Origin: Virgibacillus chiguensis
GTDB taxonomy: Bacteria; Bacillota; Bacilli; Bacillales; Amphibacillaceae
DNA: 64,000 nucleotides
NCBI RefSeq assembly: GCF_900129865.1
Contig: NZ_FQXD01000010.1
Location: 86,130-150,129, forward strand
Reading direction: 5' to 3'
The translations under genes and the position numbers were made by a program. Every line of letters begins with the position of its first letter. Position 1 is the stretch's first letter. The notes under the pieces are model-generated. The model was given only the letters and a program-made list of their open reading frames with translations. It made no database searches and was not told the DNA's origin. Shown here one piece after another: positions 1 through 8,906 of this stretch.

Positions 1-112
1 AAAGCGCTCCTCCTCGTTCGGAAAACGCTCCCGTCCGTCGGAAAAGCGCTCAGCCCCGCGAGGGAAACCGCTCATGCCCGTCGAAAAGCGCTCCTGTTCC
101 TGAAAAAATTGC
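1..112 (+). repeat. degenerate AAANCGCTC short-repeat tract
   Basis: Five consecutive units of about 19-23 bp each begin with AAA(A) followed by an N-CGCTC core and a GC-rich variable tail. The tract starts at or before the window edge. The same core recurs at 18059-18115 and, in regular form, at 31784-32740, always in this orientation. No ribosome site or plausible start accompanies it, so it is read as non-coding. Confidence 0.6.
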
Positions 113-175
113 TGTTCCACGCAGCAAGTCGCTTGCCAATCGATGGCAAGCTTGCTCGGATATGTCATTTTAGAC

Positions 176-215
176 AAAAAAGAGTATGAAGCAATCATCC
201 GATGCTTCATACTCT
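176..215 (-). terminator. intrinsic terminator of the TetR-family gene
   Basis: A perfect 13-bp stem (181-193 with 203-215) with a 9-nt loop is followed on the minus strand by five T residues. It lies directly after the stop codon of the regulator gene, so it most likely ends that transcript. Confidence 0.8.
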
Positions 216-220
216 TCTGC

Positions 221-805
221 CTACCCATTATTTCCGACAATACCGTAAAAAACAAGCTTTGTAATGTCTTCTGTTATGGGTAAAATTTGTTGAAACACTT
301 CTTTACGTTGAAAAGCTTCTTGAAAGATTTGTAAATAAACAAACAATGCTTCGTTCGATATGTTTTGGTCGATATAGCCTTGTCGTTTCCCTTCTTCAAA
401 AAAATCCATCATCATGGGCACTGCTTTTTTACTGTATACATCTTGAATATAACTATCTTTTCTAGAATATATCTCCATAATTTTTTGGTAAAAGTTATCA
501 TTTATCTGTTTTGCTGTTTGGCTTTTATTAAAAATAACCGCCTTTATTTTTTGTGGGAATGTATCATTGCTCTTTATTAACTGCTCAAAATTTGCTAACT
601 CAAGATCTATATAATAGTTGATGACTTCATCTATTAGAATGTCTTTGCTGACAAAATAGTTATAAATGGTAACTTGAGAAACATCTGCTTTACTGGCAAT
701 TTCTTTTATCGATACTTTTTGTACCCCGTATTCCATAAACAGATGAAGCGCTGCTTGTAAAATATCCGCTTTTTTCATTTCACGCCTTCTTTGAAACCCA
801 TCCAT
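221..805 (-). CDS. TetR/AcrR-family transcriptional regulator
   Basis: Predicted repressor of about 194 residues. The N-terminal helix-turn-helix (roughly residues 15-60) contains the typical TetR run ending in VSQVTIYNYFVSKDIL; the C-terminal ligand domain is all helical and diverged, so the inducer cannot be named. The ATG at 805 is preferred because GAGGTGA lies five bases upstream; an in-frame GTG nine bases earlier falls inside that ribosome site. It is divergent from the ABC exporter pair starting at 981, the usual arrangement for a local repressor of a drug exporter. Candidate operators lie in the shared spacer. A strong terminator follows the gene. Confidence 0.88.
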   Translation of the reverse strand: MDGFQRRREMKKADILQAALHLFMEYGVQKVSIKEIASKADVSQVTIYNYFVSKDILIDEVINYYIDLELANFEQLIKSNDTFPQKIKAVIFNKSQTAKQINDNFYQKIMEIYSRKDSYIQDVYSKKAVPMMMDFFEEGKRQGYIDQNISNEALFVYLQIFQEAFQRKEVFQQILPITEDITKLVFYGIVGNNG

Positions 806-818
806 GTAGTTCACCTCA

Positions 819-930
819 ACACTAGTGTATTAAAAGAAATGAAATAAAACAACAAAAATATTTCATATCTTATTGTAAATGTATCATAAATTGTATAATA
901 TGAAATATATAAGTAAATTTATTTCATATT
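819..930. promoter_or_regulatory. divergent regulatory spacer with TetR-like operators
   Basis: The spacer between the regulator and the exporter holds the 10-bp palindrome ACACTAGTGT (819-828) and three copies of TATTTCATAT: two in mirror orientation as ATATTTCATAT (858-868) and ATATGAAATAT (898-908), and one at 920-929. A -10-like TATAAT at 894-899 sits between them. Repressor binding here would control both directions. The sites are seen in sequence; the assignment to this TetR protein is inferred. Confidence 0.5.
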
Positions 931-980
931 ATACATTAGCGTACCATGTATTCGCTTTATAAACCTGAAGGGAATGATAA

Positions 981-1865
981 ATGATGACAGTTTTACAAAC
1001 AAAAAGTTTAACCAAACGTTTTGGAAAGTTCACTGCCTTAAATCAAGTCAATATAGACGTGAATGAAGGGGAGGTATATGGATTTATTGGACCTAATGGA
1101 GCAGGAAAATCGACTGCAATTCGTGTTTTGTTAGGGATTTTGAAAGCAACGAGTGGGGAAGCACGCATTTTTGGGATGGATGCTTGGAAAGATGCGGTGG
1201 CAATTCATAAACGGACGGCTTACGTGCCAGGAGATGTGCATCTTTGGCCAAATTTATCTGGCGGTGAAGTCATTGATTTATTTATTCAATTACGTGGTGG
1301 TGTTAAGAATAACCGTAAAGAAGAACTTATCCAACGTTTTGATTTAGATCCTAGCAAAAAATGTCGCACCTATTCAAAAGGGAATAGGCAAAAAGTTGCG
1401 TTAATAGCTGCTTTTTCCTCAGAAGCCGACTTATACATATTGGATGAGCCAACATCTGGACTCGATCCATTAATGGAGCAGGTTTTTCAATCTTGTGTGA
1501 TGGAAGCAAAAGCAGCAGGAAAAAGCGTCTTATTATCTAGCCATATATTATCAGAAGTGGAAAAACTTTGTGATCACGTTGGAATTATTAGACAAGGGGA
1601 AATCATTGAATCAGGCTCTCTTCGTAAAATGCGACATTTAACGCGTACAAACTTACTAGTGGAAACGAAACAGCCGATTCTTGATTTGGGAAAACAAATT
1701 GGCGTCCATGAAATAGAAAAAGAAGGCGTTGAAGTAACATTCCAAGTTGATACAGAAAATTTAGATCAAATTATTCGGTATGTGAGCACGTTTGGAATTA
1801 TAAAACTAGAAAGCGCTCCGCCAACTTTAGAAGATTTATTCATGCGGCATTATGAAGGAAAATGA
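981..1865 (+). CDS. ABC transporter ATP-binding protein (antibiotic-exporter type)
   Basis: Nucleotide-binding subunit (294 residues) of an export ABC system. Walker A (GPNGAGKST) is at residues 37-45, the signature appears as YSKGNRQKV near 132, Walker B as LYILDEPTSG near 152, and an H-loop as SSHILSE. The C-terminal extension is typical of drug and lantibiotic exporters. GAAGGGA seven bases upstream supports the ATG at 981. The permease gene follows directly, with its start in the last codons' vicinity, so the two form one operon; the divergent TetR gene is the likely regulator. The exported substrate cannot be inferred. Confidence 0.92.
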   Translation: MMTVLQTKSLTKRFGKFTALNQVNIDVNEGEVYGFIGPNGAGKSTAIRVLLGILKATSGEARIFGMDAWKDAVAIHKRTAYVPGDVHLWPNLSGGEVIDLFIQLRGGVKNNRKEELIQRFDLDPSKKCRTYSKGNRQKVALIAAFSSEADLYILDEPTSGLDPLMEQVFQSCVMEAKAAGKSVLLSSHILSEVEKLCDHVGIIRQGEIIESGSLRKMRHLTRTNLLVETKQPILDLGKQIGVHEIEKEGVEVTFQVDTENLDQIIRYVSTFGIIKLESAPPTLEDLFMRHYEGK

Positions 1866-1878
1866 GGGGAGGGATTGT

Positions 1879-3483
1879 ATGAGTCACTTACTGTGGAAAC
1901 AAACGGGGCGCTTATCACGCTTTCTTTTTAGGCAAAATCGTATTAGAATGCCTATTTGGATTCTTTCTATCGTTATGTTAACGTTAACGATTGCTGTATC
2001 GTTCACGGATTTATATGATAATAAGGCAGAAAGACAAGCAATTGCTGAAACGATGCATAATCCAGCGATGACGGCGATGGTAGGGAAAGGATACGGATTA
2101 GATGACTATACATTTGGGGCGATGATGGCTCATCAAATGCTATTATTTACAGCGATTATCGTTGCTGTTATGAGTATCTTGTTAGTAACTCGCCATACCC
2201 GTGCAGAAGAAGAGGATGGACGGATGGAGCTTATCCGATCACTTCCCACAGGGCGTTTAGCCAACTTGGGTGCCGTGCAAAACTTTGCCTTAGTAATAAA
2301 TCTACTATTAGCTTTAATAGTAGGTATAGGGTTGTTTTCGCTTCGAATAGAGAGTATCGATGTCCAAGGTTCCTTATTATATGGAGCCTCACTCGGAGCA
2401 ATTGGCTATTTCTTTGCTGCAATTACCGCTGTTTTTGCGCAGTTGTCTGAGAGCTCTAGAGGTGCAAATGGATTTGCTTTTTTACTTTTAGGTATGGCGT
2501 ATATCGTTCGAGCAATTGGAGACGTCAGTAATGAGACGTTATCTTGGTTCTCGCCATTAGGCTGGATTTTAGGTGGAGAAGTTTTCGTCTCCAATTATTG
2601 GTGGCCAGTGCTGATTACCATTATGGCTTCGTTCTTCTTATGGTTACTCGCTCTTTATTTACATCATATTAGAGACATGGGTGCTGGCTTTCTACCTGCA
2701 ATAGGTGGGAGAAGGCAGGCATCGAAATGGTTGACTACACCTATTGGATTGTTTGTTCGTATTCAACGCACAACAATGATTGCCTGGGCAATCGCTTTAT
2801 TTGCTATAGGTGTGTCTTACGGTTCAGTACTTGGAGACTTAGACTCGTTTTTTGCTGATGTGGATATGATGCAACAAATGTTAAATCCGGTGGAAGGATA
2901 TACGTTAATGGAACAATTCATTACTATGCTGATGAGCATTATGGCAATGATCAGCACGATCCCCGTATTGCTTGCTATGTTGAAAATCATTAGTGAAGAA
3001 AAAAAGAACCGTACGGAACATTTCCTTAGCCGTGCTGTTTCTCGTCCGCGTTTAATCGGTAGTTCTCTAGCAATTGCGTTTATCGTAGCGTTTTTTATGA
3101 TCTCTCTTGCCGCAGTTGGTTTATGGAGTGCAGGGACTGCAGTTGTAGAAGACGGATTGGACTTTATGGTTGTGTATAAAGCTGCTATCGTCTATTTACC
3201 TGCTGTATGGGTCATGCTTGGAATTACAGTGACGTTAATTGGAATATCAGTGAAGTTTTCAAGTTTTGTTTGGGGTTATTTGTTGTATTCGTTCATTGTT
3301 GTTTATTTAGGAAATCTCCTACAATTCCCTGAGTGGATGATGAAGTTATCTCCATTCGGACATATTCCTCAACTACCTATTGAAGATATGGATTGGGGAG
3401 TGACCGTAAGTTTAACCTTGCTAGCGGTTGTTTTTATGTTCATCGGTTTTATTGGCTACCGAAAGCGTGATCTAGAAGGGTAA
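1879..3483 (+). CDS. ABC transporter permease, exporter-of-polyketide-antibiotics type
   Basis: Integral membrane subunit of 534 residues paired with the upstream ATPase. About 12 hydrophobic segments are visible, arranged as two similar halves of six, as in the large permeases of antibiotic-export systems (COG3559 type). The ATG at 1879 is chosen because a strong AGGGGAGGG lies just upstream (1864-1872); an earlier in-frame ATG at 1852 overlaps the ATPase gene and has no ribosome site. Substrate unknown. The gene ends without an obvious terminator, and the next 258 bp lead to bmrA. Confidence 0.88.
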   Translation: MSHLLWKQTGRLSRFLFRQNRIRMPIWILSIVMLTLTIAVSFTDLYDNKAERQAIAETMHNPAMTAMVGKGYGLDDYTFGAMMAHQMLLFTAIIVAVMSILLVTRHTRAEEEDGRMELIRSLPTGRLANLGAVQNFALVINLLLALIVGIGLFSLRIESIDVQGSLLYGASLGAIGYFFAAITAVFAQLSESSRGANGFAFLLLGMAYIVRAIGDVSNETLSWFSPLGWILGGEVFVSNYWWPVLITIMASFFLWLLALYLHHIRDMGAGFLPAIGGRRQASKWLTTPIGLFVRIQRTTMIAWAIALFAIGVSYGSVLGDLDSFFADVDMMQQMLNPVEGYTLMEQFITMLMSIMAMISTIPVLLAMLKIISEEKKNRTEHFLSRAVSRPRLIGSSLAIAFIVAFFMISLAAVGLWSAGTAVVEDGLDFMVVYKAAIVYLPAVWVMLGITVTLIGISVKFSSFVWGYLLYSFIVVYLGNLLQFPEWMMKLSPFGHIPQLPIEDMDWGVTVSLTLLAVVFMFIGFIGYRKRDLEG

Positions 3484-3741
3484 TTTTATAAGGCGGCTTT
3501 CATTTTAATGCTTAATATTTGTGCGCGATTTCATGACAAAGCTGTCCATATAGCTTGAAGTAAGCATTCATATGCATCCAAATAAAAACTATATTGCGTA
3601 TAACGTAACGTCATATGCTAATGTATAAGTATATAATACAATGAGCATTTGGTATAATTAACATAATGCCATGAAGGTTGTTCGGCTTTTTCATGTATAA
3701 ATGAAGTTGAGTGCTTATGGAAGCTGGAGGTAGCGTTACAT

Positions 3742-5493
3742 ATGGAACATAATAAACGTCGTTTTACATCTTTTATCACTTTAATTCGTTCTACCAACAT
3801 CCCAAAAGTCTCCCTTATTATGGGGCTTGTAGGAAGTATAATTACAACAATCGTTGGTTTAAGTATACCGTTGTTAACGAGAGAGCTAGTGGATGGTTTT
3901 TCTGTAGCTACCTTAAGTTGGACGCTCGTTGTTGTCATCGGGATTGTATTTATTTTGCAGGCCATTATTGATGGTGTTTCCACCTATCTATTAGCTGCAG
4001 TAGGTCAAAAAATTGTTGCCAGGCTTCGTGAACGCATGTGGTTAAAGCTTATTAAATTACCAGTGAGCTACTTTGATCGAACGAAAAGTGGGGAATCCGT
4101 TAGTCGTGTAGTCAATGATACTGGGATTGTGAAAGATCTTATTTCCCAACACTTTCCACAGTTTATCAGCGGGATTATTTCGATTATCGGCGCGGTTGCT
4201 ATTTTATTAATTATGGATTGGAAAATGACGCTCATTATGCTTATCTCTGTACCTGTGACAATTATTTTTATGATACCTCTTGGGAGAAAAATGGCGTCCA
4301 TTTCTCGAAGCCTGCAGGACGAAACAGCAAATTTTTCTGGAGATATTCAGCAAACATTAAGTGAAATACGACTGATGAAAGCTTCTACTGCAGAGCCATA
4401 TGAGGCGAAAAAAGGTGTCCAAGGGATTGGCAAGCTACTTACACTTGGCTTGAAAGAGTCAAAAATTTTAGCTTTGATTGGGCCATTGATGTATTTTATC
4501 ATTATGGCAGTAGTTGTCCTCATTATTGGTTATGGAGGAATTCGTGTAGCTAATGGAACCATGTCAACGGGTTCGCTAGTTGCCTTCCTACTTTATTTAT
4601 TTCAAATCGTGATGCCGATTACGTCATTTGCTATGTTCTTTACCCAATTGCAAAAAGCACAAGGGGCTACAGAGAGAATTATTTCGATTTTGGATTTACC
4701 TGAAGAAGTCGATCGAGAAGGCTTTGTTAAGGAAAAGGTGAGTGAACCGATTCATGTGCAACATGTTTCGTTTGCGTATGAAGGGAACGATACGGTGCTT
4801 GAAGATGTATCGTTTACTGCAAAACCAGGGGAAATGGTTGCTTTTGCTGGTCCTAGTGGTGGTGGAAAAACAACTTTATTTGGTTTGTTAGAAAGGTTCT
4901 ACCTTCCTACGTCAGGCGATATTTTGATTGGGGATCATTCCATACAAACGATCTCGCTCAAAGATTGGCGAAAGCAAATTGGTTATGTTTCTCAAGAAAG
5001 TGCTATGATGGCTGGAACGATTCGTGAAAATTTAACATACGGGCTAGAAGAAGTAGACGCTATTTCAGATGATCAGCTATGGGCGGTAGCTAAAATGGCG
5101 TATGCCGATGAATTTATTGCTGCATTTCCTGATCAATTGGATACGAAAGTAGGAGAAAGAGGTATTAAATTATCTGGCGGGCAACGACAACGTATCAATA
5201 TTGCTCGCGCTTTTCTAAGAGATCCACAAATATTGATGATGGATGAGGCTACTGCGAGCTTAGATAGTCAATCGGAAAGAATTGTCCAACAGGCGTTAAC
5301 AAAATTAATGCACGGAAGGACAACGTTTGTTATTGCGCATCGATTAGCGACGATTGTAAACGCAGATAAGATTATTTTTATAGAAAATGGCAAGATTACA
5401 GGTATTGGAAAGCATGAAGTGTTATTAGAGCAACATACTTTGTATCGAGAGTTTGCTGAGCAACAATTAACGAATGGCGAAAACAGTAACTAG
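3742..5493 (+). CDS. bmrA: BmrA-type multidrug ABC transporter (half transporter)
   Basis: Fused membrane and ATPase half-transporter of 583 residues that works as a homodimer to expel drugs. It resembles B. subtilis BmrA (YvcC) along its whole length: the N-terminal IPLLTRELVDGFS, the KLPVSYFD intracellular loop, and LFQIVMPI. Six membrane segments occupy about residues 20-310; Walker A GPSGGGKTT (near 370), signature LSGGQRQR, Walker B ILMMDEA and H-loop IAHRLAT follow. AGCTGGAGG precedes the ATG. It is a single-gene unit ending in a clear terminator. No regulator gene is adjacent. The BmrA assignment is strong; substrates are known only for the B. subtilis protein. Confidence 0.93.
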   Translation: MEHNKRRFTSFITLIRSTNIPKVSLIMGLVGSIITTIVGLSIPLLTRELVDGFSVATLSWTLVVVIGIVFILQAIIDGVSTYLLAAVGQKIVARLRERMWLKLIKLPVSYFDRTKSGESVSRVVNDTGIVKDLISQHFPQFISGIISIIGAVAILLIMDWKMTLIMLISVPVTIIFMIPLGRKMASISRSLQDETANFSGDIQQTLSEIRLMKASTAEPYEAKKGVQGIGKLLTLGLKESKILALIGPLMYFIIMAVVVLIIGYGGIRVANGTMSTGSLVAFLLYLFQIVMPITSFAMFFTQLQKAQGATERIISILDLPEEVDREGFVKEKVSEPIHVQHVSFAYEGNDTVLEDVSFTAKPGEMVAFAGPSGGGKTTLFGLLERFYLPTSGDILIGDHSIQTISLKDWRKQIGYVSQESAMMAGTIRENLTYGLEEVDAISDDQLWAVAKMAYADEFIAAFPDQLDTKVGERGIKLSGGQRQRINIARAFLRDPQILMMDEATASLDSQSERIVQQALTKLMHGRTTFVIAHRLATIVNADKIIFIENGKITGIGKHEVLLEQHTLYREFAEQQLTNGENSN

Positions 5494-5510
5494 CTAGTGT
5501 GTAAGCTTTT

Positions 5511-5546
5511 TAAGCTAGCTCACTGATGATGGGCTAGCTTATTTTT
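5511..5546 (+). terminator. terminator after bmrA
   Basis: Perfect 9-bp stem TAAGCTAGC/GCTAGCTTA (5511-5519 with 5533-5541) followed by a T-rich run, 18 bases after the bmrA stop codon. Confidence 0.85.
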
Positions 5547-5595
5547 GCACTATAGGAAACTAATAATCAATCATGTGGGCATTACATTTTCCCCC

Positions 5596-5778
5596 CTAGC
5601 TATTTGTCTCCTCCAATGATTGCACTTCTATTTTCTTTCCAACAAACGGAAGAAGCGTGGTGGAAAGAGCTATTATCCAAGCAATGAGATTGCGATTATC
5701 GATTAAGAACACAGCCATTAAAGCATTTGTAGCAATCGTAAACGCGGTTATTACATGAATAACATGGATTCTTTGCAT
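5596..5778 (-). CDS. small two-helix membrane protein of unknown function
   Basis: A 60-residue protein with two hydrophobic segments (about residues 7-24 and 31-47) and a short charged tail. No family is recognised. An ideal AGGAGGATC ribosome site lies just before the ATG at 5778, the main reason to accept this short gene. It is convergent with bmrA and divergent from brnQ, so it is probably monocistronic. Confidence 0.6.
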   Translation of the reverse strand: MQRIHVIHVITAFTIATNALMAVFLIDNRNLIAWIIALSTTLLPFVGKKIEVQSLEETNS

Positions 5779-5869
5779 AATAGATCCTCCTGATGATATG
5801 TTTTATATTATATTGAAGCAAAAGAGCAAGAGAAGTTCGAATTGCAAACAATACGGATTATCTGTAAGG

Positions 5870-5920
5870 AGAGAATTGTCTATAATAACCAGATTTATTA
5901 ATAAATAGTGACAATTCTCT
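5870..5920. promoter_or_regulatory. 11-bp perfect inverted repeat upstream of brnQ
   Basis: AGAGAATTGTC (5870-5880) is mirrored exactly by GACAATTCTCT (5910-5920), 29 bases apart. It has no T run, so it is more likely an operator pair or RNA hairpin than a terminator. No T-box or CodY consensus was found around it. Confidence 0.4.
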
Positions 5921-6057
5921 TCGTTCATGTCGAAATGTTGAAATAATTTAAGTAATATATTGCATGTTTGTCGAAAACATAGTATGATGTATGTCATCAG
6001 CGATATATTGCATATTATATTGTTTAACTATTTTAACATCGGGAGAGAACATAATAT

Positions 6058-7416
6058 ATGAATAAAAAACTATCTTTTTCTAGTTATACAGCAATAGGCG
6101 TTATGTTGTTTGCCTTGTTTTTTGGAGCAGGTAATTTAATTTTTCCCGCCCAACTTGGTCAACTGGCGGGAGGTAACATTTGGCAAGCAGTAGCTGGATT
6201 TCTGATTACAGGAGTTGGACTACCTCTATTAGGTATTTTAGCTATGAGTTTTTCAAATAGTGAAAGTTTACAGGATTTAGCTGGAAGAATTCATCCTGTT
6301 TACGGTGTTTTATTTACATCTGTATTATATTTAACAATTGGGCCTTTTTTTGCAGCACCACGTACAGCTACAGTTGCTTATGATGTTGGTTTTTCTTCTT
6401 TTACGGCTGAAGAATTCTCACAAATCGGACTATTTATTTTTTCTTTTCTATTTTTTGTTATAACGATGCTATTTTCACTATATCCAGCAAAAATTGTCGA
6501 TTATGTCGGTAAACTGTTAGCTCCAGGAATTGTTATATTACTACTTGTATTATTGACGTTTGTTTTTGTTAACCCGATGGGGCCAGCTGAAATGCCGCAA
6601 GACGGTTATGTGAGTGGAGCGTTTGTTAAAGGGTTTTTAGAAGGTTATAATACGATGGATGCACTGGCATCACTTGTATTTGGGATTATAGTGATTAAAG
6701 CTATCCGTTCCTTTGGAGTAACATCAAAAACAGAAATTATGCGCACCACAGCGAAGGCAGGAACTGTTGCAATTGCGTTACTTGCTACTATTTATGTCGG
6801 AATTGCTTATTTAGGAGCTACGAGTACGAGTGTCTATGGTATTTTTGACACAGGCGGCCCCGTTTTAAGTAGTGCAGCGACACATTATTTTGGGACAGCT
6901 GGCATGATTTTACTTGCGATCGTTATTACGTTAGCTTGTTTAACAACGAGTATTGGCTTAACAACTGCATGTTCGGAATATTTCCATTCTTTATATCCGA
7001 AGTTAAGTTACCGGAAGTTCGTATTACTGTTTACAATTGTTACTTTTACCATTGCGAACTTTGGATTGGCTAACATTATAAAATATTCAATACCCGTTTT
7101 AATGTTGATATACCCACTTGCCATTGTGTTAATGATATTAGCGTTTCTATCACCATTGTTTCACCATAAAAGAGCCGTTTATGTTTCCGTCACTTTAGTG
7201 ACTTTTGGCATTAGTTTAGTTGATGGTTTGAAAACATTATGTGAGACGTTAGGTATCGCGTACTTTCCATGGTTAAAGCCAATTGTTTCTTTTTATGAAT
7301 CGATGTTGCCTCTTTACAATCAAGGGCTTGGCTGGCTATTACCTGCTTTTATCGTATTGATTATATCTGGAACGGTTTTGAGATTAGTAAAGCCTTCTAC
7401 GGTTCATGCTTCTTAA
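6058..7416 (+). CDS. brnQ: branched-chain amino acid transporter, BrnQ/LIVCS family
   Basis: Cation-coupled uptake carrier for leucine, isoleucine and valine in the cytoplasmic membrane. The 452 residues carry about 12 membrane segments; the family hallmark near the N-terminus reads MLFALFFGAGNLIFP, and the APRTATVAYDVG loop is also typical. Length matches the family (about 440-450). The ATG at 6058 follows a modest GGGAGAGA. It stands alone between an AT-rich leader with an inverted repeat and a strong downstream hairpin. BrnQ identity is based on family signatures and is firm; substrate preference among the three amino acids is not visible. Confidence 0.93.
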   Translation: MNKKLSFSSYTAIGVMLFALFFGAGNLIFPAQLGQLAGGNIWQAVAGFLITGVGLPLLGILAMSFSNSESLQDLAGRIHPVYGVLFTSVLYLTIGPFFAAPRTATVAYDVGFSSFTAEEFSQIGLFIFSFLFFVITMLFSLYPAKIVDYVGKLLAPGIVILLLVLLTFVFVNPMGPAEMPQDGYVSGAFVKGFLEGYNTMDALASLVFGIIVIKAIRSFGVTSKTEIMRTTAKAGTVAIALLATIYVGIAYLGATSTSVYGIFDTGGPVLSSAATHYFGTAGMILLAIVITLACLTTSIGLTTACSEYFHSLYPKLSYRKFVLLFTIVTFTIANFGLANIIKYSIPVLMLIYPLAIVLMILAFLSPLFHHKRAVYVSVTLVTFGISLVDGLKTLCETLGIAYFPWLKPIVSFYESMLPLYNQGLGWLLPAFIVLIISGTVLRLVKPSTVHAS

Positions 7417-8067
7417 CGTTCATGTTTCGTTATAGAAGGTATATATTTCTGATAGTCAAAACCACGCCATATGATTTTGCACAAAGCTAAGTTTTCTAAA
7501 CTTGTACTATATTATGTTTAAAGAGTGTGACTTCAGCAATTTTGAGTGGTTTTTCCATTAAGAGCCAATTCGCTATTATTCATATGTGAAAATGATCTGC
7601 TGCAAAAATATGCGAGCAGATCATTTTCGTTTTTATCCTGTAGATAAGATGCTGTAAAATTCCATTTTAAGAATTGGAAGATGGGAGCTAGGTGTAAGTA
7701 GTAGAGTACAAAACTTATTTATTTTTCGTAAGCGGCCTTTAGGTCATATTTTTGAGCAATTAAATAAGCGGTGGAAGATAAAAGAAACCTCCCACTAATT
7801 AGCAAAAAAGAAGGTTTTCGCTATGAAAAGCTTAACAAATAGCCAAATTTCTAACATAGAGGATTGCTGTTGCAAATAGTAAAATTCTATGCTATGAGGG
7901 GGGGAGATGCGGTCATATTGCGAAAGGTGGTGCGAATGATAACGGACGAATATATGCACCTGAAGGGTTGGCGTGAGCCAAGTTCATGATTTACTACGTG
8001 TTGGGTTTACAGTTGACTACGCCTTTGTCAGGTATAGATGAGTTTCTTTTATATCTCCTGTATAAAT
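7417..8067. other. 650-bp gene-free spacer after brnQ
   Basis: It holds the brnQ terminator (7588-7634) and, near 7440-7500, a worn copy of the ~90-bp dispersed repeat. The remainder is AT-rich with several in-frame stops on both strands; no start with a ribosome site was found, and no RNA motif was recognised. Confidence 0.6.
7588..7634 (+). terminator. terminator downstream of brnQ
   Basis: Perfect 14-bp stem GAAAATGATCTGCT/AGCAGATCATTTTC (7588-7601 with 7615-7628) followed by GTTTTTAT. It is 170 bases beyond the brnQ stop and is the first clear terminator on this strand. Confidence 0.8.
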
Positions 8068-8724
8068 TTATTGTGATGATTCAATTTCGTCTATCGTTCG
8101 TAACCAATTCTCTTTCATTATTGGTGATAATGCTTCTTTGTTACTGTTTTTTATTAGTTCAATAATTTTTGCATGCTCTTCGATCGATTTTTCAGTTAAA
8201 ACAATGGAGTTATGAAAAAATAATCGTCTGACATGCGCTTGCAGATGTGCAATAATTCGCTGGATGTAAGGGTTGTTTGCTATATCAACAATGATTTGAT
8301 GAAACTCTTCATCGATCTTTAATGCGGCATAGTAATTTTCGGAATGAATGGCTTTTGCAAATCTGTCGTTCGTTGTTTCTAGCAAGTCGAGGACATCTGT
8401 CGTTAAATTGTCTACCGCTAATTCAGCAGCCAAAGCTTGCAAAGCAGCTAAAGGCGGTAGCAATTCTTTCATCGATTCTTTTTCCACTTCGGTTACTTGT
8501 GTAGCTTTTCCAGGAAACATTTGAACAAATCCTTCTGTTTCCAATAGTTGCAGCGACTCTCTCACTGGTGTTCTGCTAATCCCCAATGCTTGCGCTAATT
8601 CTGAATCATTCAGCTTTTCACCGGGCTGTAATGTACCATCAATAATCCATTGCTGTATTTGATTATATGCGCTTTCTTTTGCTGATTGTCGAACAGGTTT
8701 CGAATGATTTACAGGTATAGGCAT
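8068..8724 (-). CDS. GntR-family regulator with FCD effector domain (FadR subfamily)
   Basis: One-domain winged helix (residues about 10-75, with LGISRTPVRESLQLLETEG) followed by an FCD ligand domain, 218 residues in all. FCD regulators sense small organic or amino acids, often with a metal held by Asp/His residues; EEFHQIIVDIANN carries one such His. The ATG at 8724 is chosen because AAAGGGGGAAAAGAG lies directly upstream; an upstream in-frame start at 8775 has none. The AT-rich promoter region contains near-palindromic GTATAC/TTGTATA sequences at 8755-8800 that could be its operator. It is divergent from the EcsC-like gene; targets are unknown. Confidence 0.85.
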   Translation of the reverse strand: MPIPVNHSKPVRQSAKESAYNQIQQWIIDGTLQPGEKLNDSELAQALGISRTPVRESLQLLETEGFVQMFPGKATQVTEVEKESMKELLPPLAALQALAAELAVDNLTTDVLDLLETTNDRFAKAIHSENYYAALKIDEEFHQIIVDIANNPYIQRIIAHLQAHVRRLFFHNSIVLTEKSIEEHAKIIELIKNSNKEALSPIMKENWLRTIDEIESSQ

Positions 8725-8906
8725 CTCTTTTCCCCCTTTACCGAATAAATATATTGTATAATCAATAGTATACATTAAAATAAGAAGTCATGGAAATATA
8801 CAATATATTTGTGTTCTTTTCCCTTTTTGAAAAACTTTACTTGTCGAAAGTCGTATGGCGGAAAAACGCTGTCGTTTTTCTTATACAATAAAGGAGGCTT
8901 TATTTT

